A DNA stretch of 64,000 bases. Origin: Gimesia chilikensis. GTDB lineage: Bacteria > Planctomycetota > Planctomycetia > Planctomycetales > Planctomycetaceae. This document shows positions 26,369-36,049 of the stretch, piece by piece. The notes beneath the pieces were generated by a model. That model did not search any database. It was not told where the DNA came from and saw only the letters and a program-made list of their open reading frames with translations. The stretch is from assembly GCF_007744075.1 (NCBI RefSeq), contig NZ_CP036266.1:6313248-6377247 (forward strand), read 5' to 3'. The position numbers and the translations under genes were made by a program. Positions within the stretch are counted from its first letter, which is position 1. Every line of letters starts with the position of its first letter.

Positions 26369-27436
26369 ATGGAAAGGATATGGGGTATGAGTAAAAAAGA
26401 ACTGCTGGCCAGAGCGCTCGACTGGACAGGAATGAATCTGCTCGCGCGGAATACGCCCGTCTGGAATGGTCTGGTTGTTCTGAATTACCATCGAATTGGA
26501 GACAGGCAGAACTCACTGTTCGATCACGATCTCTGGAGTGCATCTGCAGAAGATTTTGAACAACAACTGCGATTCCTGACTCTGAATTTCGATCTGATCC
26601 GCATTCAGGATCTGGACCATATCTGGAAAAGCCCGCGGGGACGATACGTCCTCATCACATTCGATGATGGATACCTCGATAATTATGAATGGGCCTTTCC
26701 CCTGCTCCGTGCCTACAATTCACCAGCCACGTTTTTCCTGACCACCGGCTTTCTGGACGAGCGCAAGATCGCCTGGTGGGACGAAATCTCCTGGATGGTG
26801 CGCAGCTCGTCACAGAGTAATTTGAAACTGGCCCCCTGGAGTGAGCAGCAACTCTCTCTGGAACCTGCTCAGCAAAGTCAGACGATTAAAATACTCTTAC
26901 AGATCTACAAGGGGCTGTCCGGGGAACAGACAGAGGACTTTATGACTGCCCTCGCAGACGCGACCGGCACCGGTCGCTGTCCCGCAGAAATCGCAGATCG
27001 GGTCTGGATGGACTGGGACATGATCCGCGAAATGAGTGAAGCGGGCATGGATATCGGCGGTCATACCGTCAATCACCCGATCCTGGCGAATCACCCGGAG
27101 GAAACTCAAAAATTCGAAGTCCAACACTGCAAGCACCGCATCGAAACTGAACTCAATCAGTCGATCTCAGCTTTCAGTTATCCCGTGGGTGCCCAAAATT
27201 CGTTTGACCAGCTCACGCGCAACTGTCTGGAGGAATCCGGATATCGCTGGGGATTCAGCTATTACGGCGGTTACTCGTCCCTGGGTGAGCATGATCCCTG
27301 GGACCTGCCTCGCATCGCCATTGAATCCGAAAATCCCGCGGCCCTGTTCCGGTCGTCGGTCTCTTTCCCGCAGGTCTTCAGCCAGAAGAAGGTGTACACT
27401 AACACAGACACCAATCCTGCAGTCTCAGCCGAATAA
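26369..27436 (+). CDS. Polysaccharide deacetylase (NodB-type carbohydrate esterase 4)
   Basis: 355 residues from ATG 26369, chosen because GGAGAGG lies 8 bases upstream; a further ATG at 26387 and an upstream TTG at 26324 are alternatives. NodB motifs: VLNYHRIG, the catalytic TFDDGYLDN, a metal-binding GGHTVNHP and FSYPVG. It removes N- or O-acetyl groups from glycans. No signal peptide is visible, so it is probably cytoplasmic or acts on a lipid-linked precursor, like the deacetylases of PEP-CTERM/exosortase loci. It is the last gene of the cassette, 25 bases after the NAD-synthase-like gene. Confidence 0.85.
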   Translation: MERIWGMSKKELLARALDWTGMNLLARNTPVWNGLVVLNYHRIGDRQNSLFDHDLWSASAEDFEQQLRFLTLNFDLIRIQDLDHIWKSPRGRYVLITFDDGYLDNYEWAFPLLRAYNSPATFFLTTGFLDERKIAWWDEISWMVRSSSQSNLKLAPWSEQQLSLEPAQQSQTIKILLQIYKGLSGEQTEDFMTALADATGTGRCPAEIADRVWMDWDMIREMSEAGMDIGGHTVNHPILANHPEETQKFEVQHCKHRIETELNQSISAFSYPVGAQNSFDQLTRNCLEESGYRWGFSYYGGYSSLGEHDPWDLPRIAIESENPAALFRSSVSFPQVFSQKKVYTNTDTNPAVSAE

Positions 27437-27734
27437 TTCGACTCAGGGGGACTGTTTCTGATATTTTCTCAGAATTTGTGATCCGTCTCCCCAGTTGGTT
27501 GACGATTCCCTGAGAATTTGCGATAACAACGGACCGCTTTGCAGGTTGTGGTACGCGCGACTACGTGCTGTTTCCCACAATATCAACTGCTCTATCTGGT
27601 TTGATTTACCTGATACTCAGCCGCTAAGCTGTTATACAGGAATAGTTTATTTCGATCAAACCCTAATAATATTTCTTTGCCGTGTGTTACTGGAACCAAG
27701 CGGCAGCTGATGATTAATGTGGGAGAAAGACTGA

Positions 27735-28340
27735 ATGGGTCGTTACACAGGACCAAAAGGACGGGTTAACCGCCGTTTAGGAGCTTTGGTTTTCGAAGAC
27801 GCAGGTGCAACACGTGCACTGGACCAGCGGAGCATGCCGCCGGGAATGTCACAGCGTCGGCGGAAGCCCTCAAACTACGGTCTCGCATTAATCGAAAAGC
27901 AGAAGATCAAATTCTACTACGGTCTGCGTGAACGTCAGCTGCGTCGGTACTTCGACAAAGCCAAACGGACCAAAGGCAACACCGGGGAAGCTCTGCTAAT
28001 CCTCTGCGAGCGTCGTCTCGACAATGTTGTCTGTCGGGCTGGATTTGCTCAGACTCGTCCGCAGGCGCGTCAGGGTATCGTTCACTCACACTTCCAGTTG
28101 AACGGCCAGACGGTTAACAAGCCTTCTATCTGGGTCAAACCAGGTGATGTCATTACCGTCCGCAACCGTCCCAACCTGAAGAAACTCTACGGCGAACTGG
28201 TTGAATCCGGTCGCCCCGGATGTGCCTGGTTGTCTCTGGACAAAAAAGAGCTGGCAGCAACCGTTGTCACAGCTCCTGGTTCAGAAGATGTCAGCCTGCC
28301 GGTTGACGTGGGTCAGGTCGTGGCGTTGATCTCTCGCTAA
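27735..28340 (+). CDS. rpsD: 30S ribosomal protein S4
   Basis: 201 residues. N-terminus MGRYTGPKGRVNRR and the S4 RNA-binding domain (LDNVVCRAGFAQTRPQARQ… HFQLNGQTVNKPS) are typical. S4 nucleates assembly of the 30S 5' domain. A GGGAGAAAG site precedes the ATG. The gene stands alone, not in the alpha operon with rpsM/rpsK/rpoA as in many bacteria, and ends in a strong terminator. The ~300-base leader before it could hold autoregulatory structure, but I could not identify a known S4 leader fold. Confidence 0.95.
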   Translation: MGRYTGPKGRVNRRLGALVFEDAGATRALDQRSMPPGMSQRRRKPSNYGLALIEKQKIKFYYGLRERQLRRYFDKAKRTKGNTGEALLILCERRLDNVVCRAGFAQTRPQARQGIVHSHFQLNGQTVNKPSIWVKPGDVITVRNRPNLKKLYGELVESGRPGCAWLSLDKKELAATVVTAPGSEDVSLPVDVGQVVALISR

Positions 28341-28361
28341 AGATCAATTCTCGTACAATTC

Positions 28362-28402
28362 AACACTCCGAAAAATCGTTCTGGTTTTTCGGAGTGTTTT
28401 TA
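28362..28402 (+). terminator. Rho-independent terminator of rpsD
   Basis: 14-bp stem AACACTCCGAAAAA / TTTTTCGGAGTGTT (28362-28375 and 28385-28398) followed by a T-rich tail, 21 bases after the rpsD stop. Confidence 0.9.
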
Positions 28403-28547
28403 TTTACATTCGTTATAAAATCCCCTTCAGGGGTGAGAATTCTGTTGGAACACGTTATTGTGATTAACAGAATTGTTTTAATACTTGATGTACTACCCGC
28501 CGTGATCGCAACGACCTTCTACGGCCTTGAGAGAGAGAGGCATAACT

Positions 28548-29171
28548 ATGGCAACGGACCGTCGAAAAGCCGTCCTGTTGTTTGGTGCTCCTGGAGTTGG
28601 TAAAGGAACTCAGGGGAGAATTTTAGGTCAGATCCCGGGCTTTTTCCATCTCTCCAGTGGAGACGTCTTTCGCTCGATCGATATCGAGTCTCCCGAAGGT
28701 CAGGAAATTTATAAATACAGTTCGCGCGGCGAACTGGTTCCTGATGAACTCAGTATCCGCATCTGGAAACAGGGACTCGATGCCCGGGCTACCCTCTCCA
28801 TGTATAAGCCTCGTAAAGACATCCTCATCCTGGATGGAATTCCTCGAAATGTGGAACAGGCGAAAATCCTGGAACAATACATCGATGTACTCAAGGTGCT
28901 CCACTTAACCTGTAGTGATGAAGAAGAGATGATCCACCGCATCCGGCACCGCGCGATCCGCGAGAACCGGGCCGACGATGCCAACGAGAGTGTCATCCGT
29001 CGTCGCTTCGAAGTCTATCGTGAAGAATCAGCACAGGTTCTCAGCTGTTATCCACAGGATATCGTCGCACACATTGATGCGATCGGCTCTCCTGCGGGCG
29101 TCTTATTCGCCTGCCTTGAACAGCTCGTCCCCGTGCAGGATGCTCACTTCCGGGGTGAACACACTTCCTGA
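28548..29171 (+). CDS. Adenylate kinase-type nucleoside monophosphate kinase, short LID
   Basis: 207 residues from ATG 28548 (GAGAGAGG box 7 bases upstream). Walker A is GAPGVGKGTQ near residue 12; the NMP-binding part (HLSSGDVFRS) and ILDGIPRN motif are standard for adenylate kinases, which interconvert AMP and ATP to ADP. The LID between the two Arg-rich motifs (RIRHRAIRENRADD…) is very short and has no zinc cysteines. It may be the main adenylate kinase or a second copy; a separate adk near secY would settle that. Next gene downstream, a sulfatase, is 57 bases away and unrelated. Confidence 0.85.
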   Translation: MATDRRKAVLLFGAPGVGKGTQGRILGQIPGFFHLSSGDVFRSIDIESPEGQEIYKYSSRGELVPDELSIRIWKQGLDARATLSMYKPRKDILILDGIPRNVEQAKILEQYIDVLKVLHLTCSDEEEMIHRIRHRAIRENRADDANESVIRRRFEVYREESAQVLSCYPQDIVAHIDAIGSPAGVLFACLEQLVPVQDAHFRGEHTS

Positions 29172-29228
29172 GTCAGAAAGAATCGTACCCGCCAGTAAAT
29201 AAATCAGATTAGACAGAAAGGCGCGCTC

Positions 29229-30704
29229 ATGGCCGGTTTGAACTGGGGTTTTTCTTTACTGCGAACGAAACTCTCAAATACCGGCTGGGCCCTGCTGCTC
29301 TGCCTGATCACATTACTGAGCCTGTCGCCCGCAAAAGCACAGGCGCGGCCGGCCCGCCAGCATCCGAACTTTGTGATCATCTTTACCGACGATCAGGGCT
29401 ACCAGGATGTCGGCGTCTTCGGCTCCCCGAACATTAAAACTCCCAATCTTGACCAGATGGCCCAGGAGGGAGTTCGCTTTACCGACTTCTACGCTGCCCA
29501 GGCCGTCTGTTCCGCCTCACGGGTTGCCCTGCTCACCGGATGTTATCCCAATCGCGTCGGCATTCGCGGCGCACTGGGACCACAGTCCAAGATCGGCATC
29601 AACTCAGAAGAAACCACAATCGCGGAAGTCGTCAAGCCACAAGGCTACGCCACCGCAATCTACGGCAAATGGCACCTGGGACATCTCCCCGAATTCCTGC
29701 CGACCCGCCACGGCTTCGACGAGTATTTCGGACTCCCCTACTCAAACGATATGTGGCCGTTCCACCCGACAGCGGGAAAGCGGTTCCCTGACCTGCCCCT
29801 GATCGAAAATGAAACCGTCATCAATCCCAAAGTGACCGGCAAAGAACAGGCTCAGCTCACGACCTGGTACACGGAACGAGCCGTCTCGTTTATCAACAAA
29901 CACCATGATCAGCCCTTCTTCCTGTATGTCCCACAGTCCATGCCTCATGTGCCTCTGTATGTCAGCGACAAGTTCAAGGGCAAATCAGAGCAGGGCCTGT
30001 ATGGCGACGTGATCATGGAAATCGACTGGTCCGTCGGTCAGATCCGTCAGGCACTCAAAGAAAACGGCATCGCTGAAAACACCCTGGTGATCTTCACCTC
30101 CGATAACGGTCCCTGGCTCTCCTATGGAGACCACGCCGGCTCGGCGCTCCCCCTGCGGGAAGGTAAAGGCACCGCCTGGGATGGGGGCCAACGCGAACCC
30201 TGCATCATGGCCTGGCCCGGACAGATATCGGCAGGCACCGTCTGTCACGAAATGGCGATGACCATCGATCTTCTGCCCACTATCGCCTACCTCTCCGGCG
30301 GCAAGGTGCCTCAAGACCGCATCATCGACGGCAAAAACATCTGGCCCCTGATGAGCGGAGAATCAGGAGCCAAATCACCTCACGAGGTACTCTACTTCTA
30401 CTGGGGCGATCACCTGAATGCAGTTCGCAGCGGCAAATGGAAACTGCACTTCCCGCATCCCTATCGCAGCCTCAAAGACAAACCCGGATCCGGCGGTACG
30501 CCCGGCCCCTACATTCAGAAGAAAACCGGCCTGGCCCTCTATAACCTGGCAGACGACATCAGCGAAAGTAAAAACGTCGCTGATCAGCATCCTGAAGTCG
30601 TCAAACGCCTCACTGCTCTGGGAGAACAGGCCCGCGAAGACCTCGGCGACTCCGGCACAAGACGCAAAGGCAAAAACAACCGCCAGCCCGGCCGGGTTGA
30701 TTGA
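29229..30704 (+). CDS. Secreted sulfatase (arylsulfatase A-type)
   Basis: 491 residues with an N-terminal signal sequence (hydrophobic ~20-36, AKA cleavage-like site). The sulfatase active-site motif CSASR starts at Cys94 and fits CxAxR, so the Cys would be converted to formylglycine by a separate maturase. Metal ligands are seen in TDDQGYQD and TSDNGPW, and KWHLG is a standard sulfatase motif. Substrate is unknown; planctomycetes use many such enzymes on sulfated algal polysaccharides. No partner glycoside hydrolase is adjacent. An AAAGGCG-like site precedes the ATG. Confidence 0.92.
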   Translation: MAGLNWGFSLLRTKLSNTGWALLLCLITLLSLSPAKAQARPARQHPNFVIIFTDDQGYQDVGVFGSPNIKTPNLDQMAQEGVRFTDFYAAQAVCSASRVALLTGCYPNRVGIRGALGPQSKIGINSEETTIAEVVKPQGYATAIYGKWHLGHLPEFLPTRHGFDEYFGLPYSNDMWPFHPTAGKRFPDLPLIENETVINPKVTGKEQAQLTTWYTERAVSFINKHHDQPFFLYVPQSMPHVPLYVSDKFKGKSEQGLYGDVIMEIDWSVGQIRQALKENGIAENTLVIFTSDNGPWLSYGDHAGSALPLREGKGTAWDGGQREPCIMAWPGQISAGTVCHEMAMTIDLLPTIAYLSGGKVPQDRIIDGKNIWPLMSGESGAKSPHEVLYFYWGDHLNAVRSGKWKLHFPHPYRSLKDKPGSGGTPGPYIQKKTGLALYNLADDISESKNVADQHPEVVKRLTALGEQAREDLGDSGTRRKGKNNRQPGRVD

Positions 30705-30719
30705 AGATAGTTCCAGAGA

Positions 30720-31277
30720 TCATTTCAGATCTTTGGCGTGAGGAAAATACTCTCGATAGAGATCGGTCAGCTCTTTCTGATCGCTGCTCCACAATGGACG
30801 ATACACCTCACCCCGATAACCGGTCCAGACATAGCCGGGCCGAAACGCTTTGCAATACTTTGGTCTCCCCAGTTGCTCATAGCGTGCTTCAGTGAAGACG
30901 CATTCAAGCCCCAGCCTACTCTCTCCCGGATCTCCCAACGGTTCCAGCCAGTCTTCCAGTTCCCATCCACCAATAAAAGTGGCCTCCCAGGCCACACGTG
31001 CAAACTGAAAATCAGGTCCCTGCTGCAAATGACGATAGAGCCTCACCCCAGCCTCTGTACATTCAATTGCATCTGTGACCGTTCTCACTGCACAGTCACT
31101 TAATTGCCGAGACCATAAGCTGCAGGCATACACGCCCTCAATATCTTCTGGCGAAAACTGCCAGTGGGTCGTTTTACCCGTCTGTAGCTCAAAGGTGAGC
31201 CCTTCGAAATGGGACTTGATCTCCCCTAGTTCTTCCGGCGTGTGGCACTCGACGTAAAGATCAAAGATGATGGCCAA
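30720..31277 (-). CDS. Hypothetical protein
   Basis: 185 residues, probably from a TTG at 31277 with GGAA about 10 bases upstream. Soluble, acidic and Trp-rich (about eight Trp), with no signal peptide or membrane helix. N-terminal IIFDLYVECHTPEELGEI is followed by a mixed alpha/beta pattern. I recognise no family. It converges with the sulfatase gene (16 bases between stops) and lies 65 bases downstream of the dehydrogenase gene on the same strand. Composition supports a real gene. Confidence 0.6.
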   Translation of the reverse strand: MAIIFDLYVECHTPEELGEIKSHFEGLTFELQTGKTTHWQFSPEDIEGVYACSLWSRQLSDCAVRTVTDAIECTEAGVRLYRHLQQGPDFQFARVAWEATFIGGWELEDWLEPLGDPGESRLGLECVFTEARYEQLGRPKYCKAFRPGYVWTGYRGEVYRPLWSSDQKELTDLYREYFPHAKDLK

Positions 31278-31342
31278 AAATCAGTTCCGCAATCGATAAA
31301 GATATGTCACCAAGATGACACTTGAATTAACTAAGAGAAATC

Positions 31343-32086
31343 TTAATTTTCAGACATCTCGGCTTCAATCACATTTTTCGCGAAGCTCTCGTAAGCAGCT
31401 CCCATCTCTTTCGCCAGCGAATCAGGAAAGACATGAAACTCACCAGCTTGTAAAGCAGCAACCACTCCATCGGCCACCAGTTCCGGAGGCTCAGCGATTT
31501 CATCAAAGCCGGCAGTATGCCCCATATCCGTGGCGATCGGTCCCGGATGCACGCTGACGACCAGGGTCCCCTGCTCCTTCAACTGATCTTTCAAACCCTG
31601 AGTAACCGCATACGCAGCAGCCTTGGAGGCACAGTAAGTCGTGAATTCAGGAAATGTTTTTATGGATGCTACGGAATTCAGCTGCACCAGCGCGCCGCCC
31701 CCATTGGCTTTCAGTACCGGAGCGAATGCCTGTGCGACACGGATCAAACCGTAAACGTTGGCATTCATTTCGAATTCAAGTGAATCCAGTGCATTCTCAG
31801 ACAGAGCGGAAGCCGTTTTCAACACCCCCGCATTATTCACGACCAGCGAGACATCACTGGCAGTCTGGGCCGCAGTCTTGATCGTTTCCGGTTTCGTCAG
31901 ATCCAGCTCCAGGGGAACCACCTTATCCCCATATGCCTCGGTCAACCCGGAAACCGAAGCCGGATCACGCACCGCAGCATAGACTTTCGCCGCTCCAGCC
32001 TTCAGTAATGCTTCCAGAATCGCTTTCCCTATCCCCCGATTCGCACCGGTTACCAGTCCCACCTGACCACTGATCTCATAGCCCAT
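31343..32086 (-). CDS. Short-chain dehydrogenase/reductase
   Basis: 247 residues of the classical SDR fold. Cofactor motif [10 protein letters not shown] near residue 13, NNAG motif at ~88, and the catalytic Ser plus YCASKAA (Tyr-x3-Lys) near residue 150. Such enzymes oxidise or reduce alcohols and ketones with NAD(P)H; an acidic/basic cofactor selector cannot be read with confidence, and the substrate is unknown. Neighbours give no pathway hint. The start ATG is followed by GYEISGQ and fits the family length. Confidence 0.88.
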   Translation of the reverse strand: MGYEISGQVGLVTGANRGIGKAILEALLKAGAAKVYAAVRDPASVSGLTEAYGDKVVPLELDLTKPETIKTAAQTASDVSLVVNNAGVLKTASALSENALDSLEFEMNANVYGLIRVAQAFAPVLKANGGGALVQLNSVASIKTFPEFTTYCASKAAAYAVTQGLKDQLKEQGTLVVSVHPGPIATDMGHTAGFDEIAEPPELVADGVVAALQAGEFHVFPDSLAKEMGAAYESFAKNVIEAEMSEN

Positions 32087-32313
32087 CTCAGATACCTTTT
32101 TATAAAACAGAAATTCCTCCCACTGGCATCACCAGCAGTCGTCCAGGAGCGTCACCCGCATTCTACGTCACGGCTTCGCTGAGACAAGACTTGAATCTCA
32201 ACTGACAACCGGGACTTCCGATACGCCCTGTATCTATGAGATTCAGGAAGTTATGATAAGTTTACATGAAGAAAATAATAGATTGAAAGAGTGTCCTAGA
32301 CAGGAATTCTCAA

Positions 32314-33078
32314 TTGAGTCCATCGCCGACAAGTGAATCAACGAAGAAAACGCTGCCATTCTCAATTCAGGCCTTAATCGTGTTCCTGATCGTCGGAGGC
32401 ATGATTGCCCTGTTGTATCCTGCTGTGAAACAGGAACGTGAAATGCGTGCCAACCACAGGGGTAATCTGCGTATGCTCGGTATGGCGCTCGAATTATATA
32501 GCGACGTATCCAATCAACATTTACCAATAGGCGGGACTACGGATCAGCAGAACCAACCTCTGCATGGATGGATGACGAGCCTGCTGCCTTACATAAACGA
32601 ATCCGCCATGGCGCGAGAGATTGATGATTCCCGTCCCTGGAATGCACCGGAAAACAAAAAAATATTTTCAATTGTAATCCCACTCTTCCTGAACCCTCAT
32701 CTTCCGAATGGACCAAAGAAAAATACCGAGGGATATGGTTTATCTCATTTCAGTGCCAATTCGCATCTGTTTCCTGTCGATCAAAGCATCAGAGCCGAAA
32801 CAATCCAGACCGCAGATGGCCTGTCCAATACGATCATGATTGGCGAAATCAACTCCCGCTTTCCAGCCTGGGGATCAGCTACGAATGTTCGTGACCCAGC
32901 CCGGGGACTAAATGGCTGCCCCGATTGTTTTGGGAGTCCAGACAAAAAAGGAGCTTTTCTTCTGTTCGCAGATGGACATGTCCGTTTCATCGATCAGAAT
33001 ATCGACCCCGGGGTTCTCAAGGCCCTCAGCACACCTGCCGGTGGTGAACCAATCCCCAAATGGGATCACGAGCACTAA
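32314..33078 (+). CDS. DUF1559 family protein
   Basis: 254 residues starting at a TTG with AGGAA about 8 bases upstream. One membrane helix (~residues 17-37), then the DUF1559 pattern: a pilin-like helix (HRGNLRMLGMALELYSD), and the C-terminal signature FLFADGHVRFIDQNIDPGVL with an ALSTPAGGE end. These pseudopilin-like proteins are hugely expanded in planctomycetes. Unlike most members, it lacks the prepilin cleavage motif (no GFTLIE before the helix), so it may stay a plain membrane-anchored protein. Function of the family is unknown. Confidence 0.85.
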   Translation: MSPSPTSESTKKTLPFSIQALIVFLIVGGMIALLYPAVKQEREMRANHRGNLRMLGMALELYSDVSNQHLPIGGTTDQQNQPLHGWMTSLLPYINESAMAREIDDSRPWNAPENKKIFSIVIPLFLNPHLPNGPKKNTEGYGLSHFSANSHLFPVDQSIRAETIQTADGLSNTIMIGEINSRFPAWGSATNVRDPARGLNGCPDCFGSPDKKGAFLLFADGHVRFIDQNIDPGVLKALSTPAGGEPIPKWDHEH

Positions 33079-33284
33079 AATTTTCAGATGCGAGGTAGCG
33101 TTATTTAAGAGTATTTAACATGATCCTGAGCTCGAAAGCCTCGTTCAAGTAAGTATTCACTGTAGCCGAGGGTATGCGCTTACTCTTGTTTTCAGGATTT
33201 CAACAACAGAACAAAATGAGCCGCAGGGCATCAGCCCCGGTTGAAACGAGTTTGGTTTTTAACATCCGAACTAAGAAACGCGAT

Positions 33285-34154
33285 CTAGAGTCTAAAACTT
33301 TTTGATTCGAGTACGGGAGCAGGGAAAGATTTCACTTCCTCAATCAGTTCAACATCTAATGGGGACGGTAGTTCTTTGCCCGCACCTTCATCAGAGAATT
33401 CCCAGACACGCACACCCGCGCCAGCCACCCAAACCCCAAAACGGTTCTTGCTGATCCAGCCGGCTCCCCATCCAGAACGCCAGTCGAAATCCTGCGACAG
33501 GGGGACGGTTATTATCTCTTGAGGCAGAAGCAACTGTGACTCTCGCTTCTCATAGTCGTAGACGCGTACGCGTAATTCTGCCTGATCTCCTTGTGCATTC
33601 CAGACCTGATTCACGACCAGTTTCTTATCCGGAGAGCTAAGAGCGATGTTCAGAAAATGATCAATCAAATCAGAATACAGGTCCTGTCCTTCTGTTTTAA
33701 ATCGTTGCAGCAGTTCAATCGCCAACAGGTACTCATTCCATTTCACTTTGCCATTCTCATCAGGCCAGGTCCGATTCGTCTTGAAATCATGCATGATCAT
33801 TACATTAAAATTTCGCCTGAAGGCAATCGTCTCACCATCCCGGGTTGAAAGCACCTCCAGCCGGCCTGACGGGACCCTTTGTGATCCAATCCCACTAAAG
33901 TCTCGTTCAGGCACCACAATGCTTCCATTTTCTGTGATTTGAAATGAGACATATCCCGGTGGTTCATAAAAGAATTCACCCTCACAGTAGATATCCAGGG
34001 ACCGCCCCTGCCCCAGATCAAAATGAAAATCGCTTTCTTTAGGGAGTGACGCCAGCCAGAGTATTATTAAAACCATTATCCCCACGAGAATCAGAAACAG
34101 TCCAACTGATACTAAAAGAATGTTGAACTGCTTACGAGAAGAATCAGCGCGCAT
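33285..34154 (-). CDS. Hypothetical protein with one N-terminal membrane helix
   Basis: 289 residues. A very hydrophobic helix (~11-35) follows a short basic N-terminus, giving an N-in, C-out single-span protein. The extracytoplasmic part looks mainly beta, with repeated Trp/Gly strands near the C-terminus (DWRSGWGAGWISKNRFGVWVAG) that recall a WD/propeller-type blade, though too short for a full propeller. It starts 54 bases after the TPR/zinc-ribbon gene and is probably the last gene of the minus-strand operon that begins at 37724. Family not recognised. Confidence 0.6.
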   Translation of the reverse strand: MRADSSRKQFNILLVSVGLFLILVGIMVLIILWLASLPKESDFHFDLGQGRSLDIYCEGEFFYEPPGYVSFQITENGSIVVPERDFSGIGSQRVPSGRLEVLSTRDGETIAFRRNFNVMIMHDFKTNRTWPDENGKVKWNEYLLAIELLQRFKTEGQDLYSDLIDHFLNIALSSPDKKLVVNQVWNAQGDQAELRVRVYDYEKRESQLLLPQEIITVPLSQDFDWRSGWGAGWISKNRFGVWVAGAGVRVWEFSDEGAGKELPSPLDVELIEEVKSFPAPVLESKSFRL

Positions 34155-34208
34155 CGGTAACTTTCCCTAAACAATCATCTTGATGATACACCGAAACCCT
34201 GTCCTTCT

Positions 34209-35015
34209 TCACTTCCAGAACTGCCACCACTTCTTTGTCAGCCGGCGTTCACAGCGTTTGCAGATCGTCAGTGGCCGGCCTTCTACGGTAATCATCACTC
34301 CCTGTTCGTAGTCCTTCCCACAGATGGCGCAGCTCGACAGATCGGGGCCCGTCGTCTCGACCGATTCGAAGTCTTCTACCATCGGTCCGCCCTGACGCAG
34401 ATGCGCGATATACTTCAACTCGCTGAGTGCGATTTCACTTTCAGGGTCCAGTTCCAGCGAAGCATGAAAGGCGGCTTCCGCATCATCCAGTTTTCCCATT
34501 TCGATCAATACGAATCCCCGACCGCGACGTGCCATTGCCAGTTCAGCCTGACTGACATGCGGTCCGGTCTCCACCACCTGATCATACAATGCGAGGGCCC
34601 CCTCTTTATTCCCCAGGTGAATCAGCGCCTGCGCCTTCTCGAACAGAAACTTCGGATTCTCCGGCTCCAGGCTGCGGCCCTTGTCGAGATACTCTACAGC
34701 CTGGGCATACTGCTGCTGTTTCACACACAGGAACCCCAGGTAGTAATAAGCCCGCGGATAGGCATTCCCGATCCACTTCACCGCCCGCTCGGTTCCTTGG
34801 TCCTGCATCCAGCTCACGTATTGCATGAACTCATTCATGCTCCAGAACTTGATCGCCACCCCTTCCCCGTCTGCCTCTTCATTTTCATAGGTCTCCGGCG
34901 TATTGGCAATCACCTCCTGAAGCAGCCGCTCCCCCTGTTGCAGCTTACCCGCCGTCAAAGCTTCCAGAGCCGCTTCAACTTTGGTCACGTCCTCTATTTC
35001 GACTTCACTTGCCAT
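34209..35015 (-). CDS. TPR-repeat protein with C-terminal zinc ribbon
   Basis: 268 residues, soluble. Three or four tetratricopeptide repeats occupy about residues 85-205 (RAYYYLGFLCVKQQQYAQA, PKFLFEKAQALIHLGNKEGA, RRGRGFVLIEMGKLDDA). The last ~45 residues hold CAICGKDY … CKRCERRL, a C2-C2 zinc ribbon, ending in a Trp/Lys-rich tail. TPR domains bind other proteins; the zinc ribbon may do the same. The gene follows the duplicated-pair operon after 24 bases and is likely cotranscribed, so it could be an adaptor for those proteins. That link is inferred from position only. Confidence 0.75.
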   Translation of the reverse strand: MASEVEIEDVTKVEAALEALTAGKLQQGERLLQEVIANTPETYENEEADGEGVAIKFWSMNEFMQYVSWMQDQGTERAVKWIGNAYPRAYYYLGFLCVKQQQYAQAVEYLDKGRSLEPENPKFLFEKAQALIHLGNKEGALALYDQVVETGPHVSQAELAMARRGRGFVLIEMGKLDDAEAAFHASLELDPESEIALSELKYIAHLRQGGPMVEDFESVETTGPDLSSCAICGKDYEQGVMITVEGRPLTICKRCERRLTKKWWQFWK

Positions 35016-35039
35016 GCAGCCAGTCTTTCTAAAAGGGAA

Positions 35040-35555
35040 TTACCAGATCAGTCCTTTGGTTGCCAGTACGATTAGTCCCTCTCGATTTGTCCCTGCCTCA
35101 CGAAATGCCCCCAGTATCCGTTCGCCTCTCTCATCATCTTCGAAGCGGACTTTTAATGTCACAGATGCTCCAGGTAAGAGAGAAAAGTCTTTTTTTCCTA
35201 AACCACACCAGTCCCAGTTTGCTTTTCGCCAGAGTCCTCGCCGAAACACTTCCTGATATGACTGGATGTATTCCGGTCCTGCTGAGTGATAGATTAAGGT
35301 CGATTCCCCAGTATTCCTCACAACGACGAAGACCTCATCTTTAACCTGATTGCGGGAAATAATGACAGGACGATTTTTCAAAGGCACCATCTCTTCAAAT
35401 TGAGTCCTCCGCCAGGCTGGATCCGGCAGTTGATCAGGCGGAATCGTTAAGCGAACCCGCTTGTCCTCTGCTGGAACGTTCGAAATGGGACTGAATGAAA
35501 ACAACAGCAACAGGAGGCACCTGATTGCATTCCACTGAACTAGTTGATGATACAT
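35040..35555 (-). CDS. Secreted protein of unknown family, paralogue B2
   Basis: 171 residues with an N-terminal signal peptide (hydrophobic run LLLLLFSFSP). It is a tandem paralogue of the gene at 35555-36049: both have PxWRxTxF near the mature start, an RNTGES/RNSGNT strand, and the shared WRKANWDWCGLGKK / WQAANWDWCGMGKK core followed by a LxPGxxVxLKVxF strand. The pattern suggests a small beta-sandwich outside the cytoplasm. Its ATG overlaps the upstream stop as TAATG, so translation is coupled. Function unknown. Confidence 0.65.
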   Translation of the reverse strand: MYHQLVQWNAIRCLLLLLFSFSPISNVPAEDKRVRLTIPPDQLPDPAWRRTQFEEMVPLKNRPVIISRNQVKDEVFVVVRNTGESTLIYHSAGPEYIQSYQEVFRRGLWRKANWDWCGLGKKDFSLLPGASVTLKVRFEDDERGERILGAFREAGTNREGLIVLATKGLIW

Positions 35556-36049
35556 TAGTCAAATCCCCCACTCTCAGTCGCCAGAACGATCATCGCTGAA
35601 TGCAGATAATCCTCATCTCTGAAATGCCCCAGCATTCGTTCCCGAATTCCCTGTTCCCAGAAATCCACTTTCAGTTCAACCGTCTCACCCGGTTTTAATA
35701 GAACGGACTTTTTCCCCATACCACACCAGTCCCAGTTGGCCGCCTGCCAGCGCCCCGACAGATCGGTTTCCTGAAACAGTTGAATTCCACTGCGCCCCAC
35801 TGAGGTATAGCGCAGAACTGTATTTCCCGAATTGCGAACCTTCACCCAGATCAGATCCCCTTCACACCTGCGGGAGATCACTTCTGGAATATTATGTAGC
35901 GGTTCATCTCCTCGAAAGAGGGTTTGTCTCCAATATGGATCCGGTGACTGTGTTACAGATGCCCTTGCCAGGCGCTCTCCGCTACTGCTGGAGATCACAG
36001 CCAGTGCAGACATCAACAGCAGGATACGACAGATAGCAGACTGACTCAT
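35555..36049 (-). CDS. Secreted protein of unknown family, paralogue B1
   Basis: 164 residues from the ATG at 36049, which overlaps the previous stop as ATGA; the frame stays open upstream to 36100 but that lies inside the preceding gene. A signal peptide (CRILLLMSALAVISS) is followed by a beta-rich domain sharing the NWDWCGxGKK core with its downstream neighbour B2. The single conserved Cys next to Trp and the predicted export suggest an extracytoplasmic binding domain. Neither paralogue resembles a family I know. Overlaps on both sides (ATGA before, TAATG after) make the gene set one transcription and translation unit. Confidence 0.65.
   Translation of the reverse strand: MSQSAICRILLLMSALAVISSSSGERLARASVTQSPDPYWRQTLFRGDEPLHNIPEVISRRCEGDLIWVKVRNSGNTVLRYTSVGRSGIQLFQETDLSGRWQAANWDWCGMGKKSVLLKPGETVELKVDFWEQGIRERMLGHFRDEDYLHSAMIVLATESGGFD

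Noticed and set aside
27437..27734. Long rpsD leader as an S4 autoregulatory element
   Set aside because: No known S4 leader pseudoknot could be recognised and no clear promoter spacing was found.
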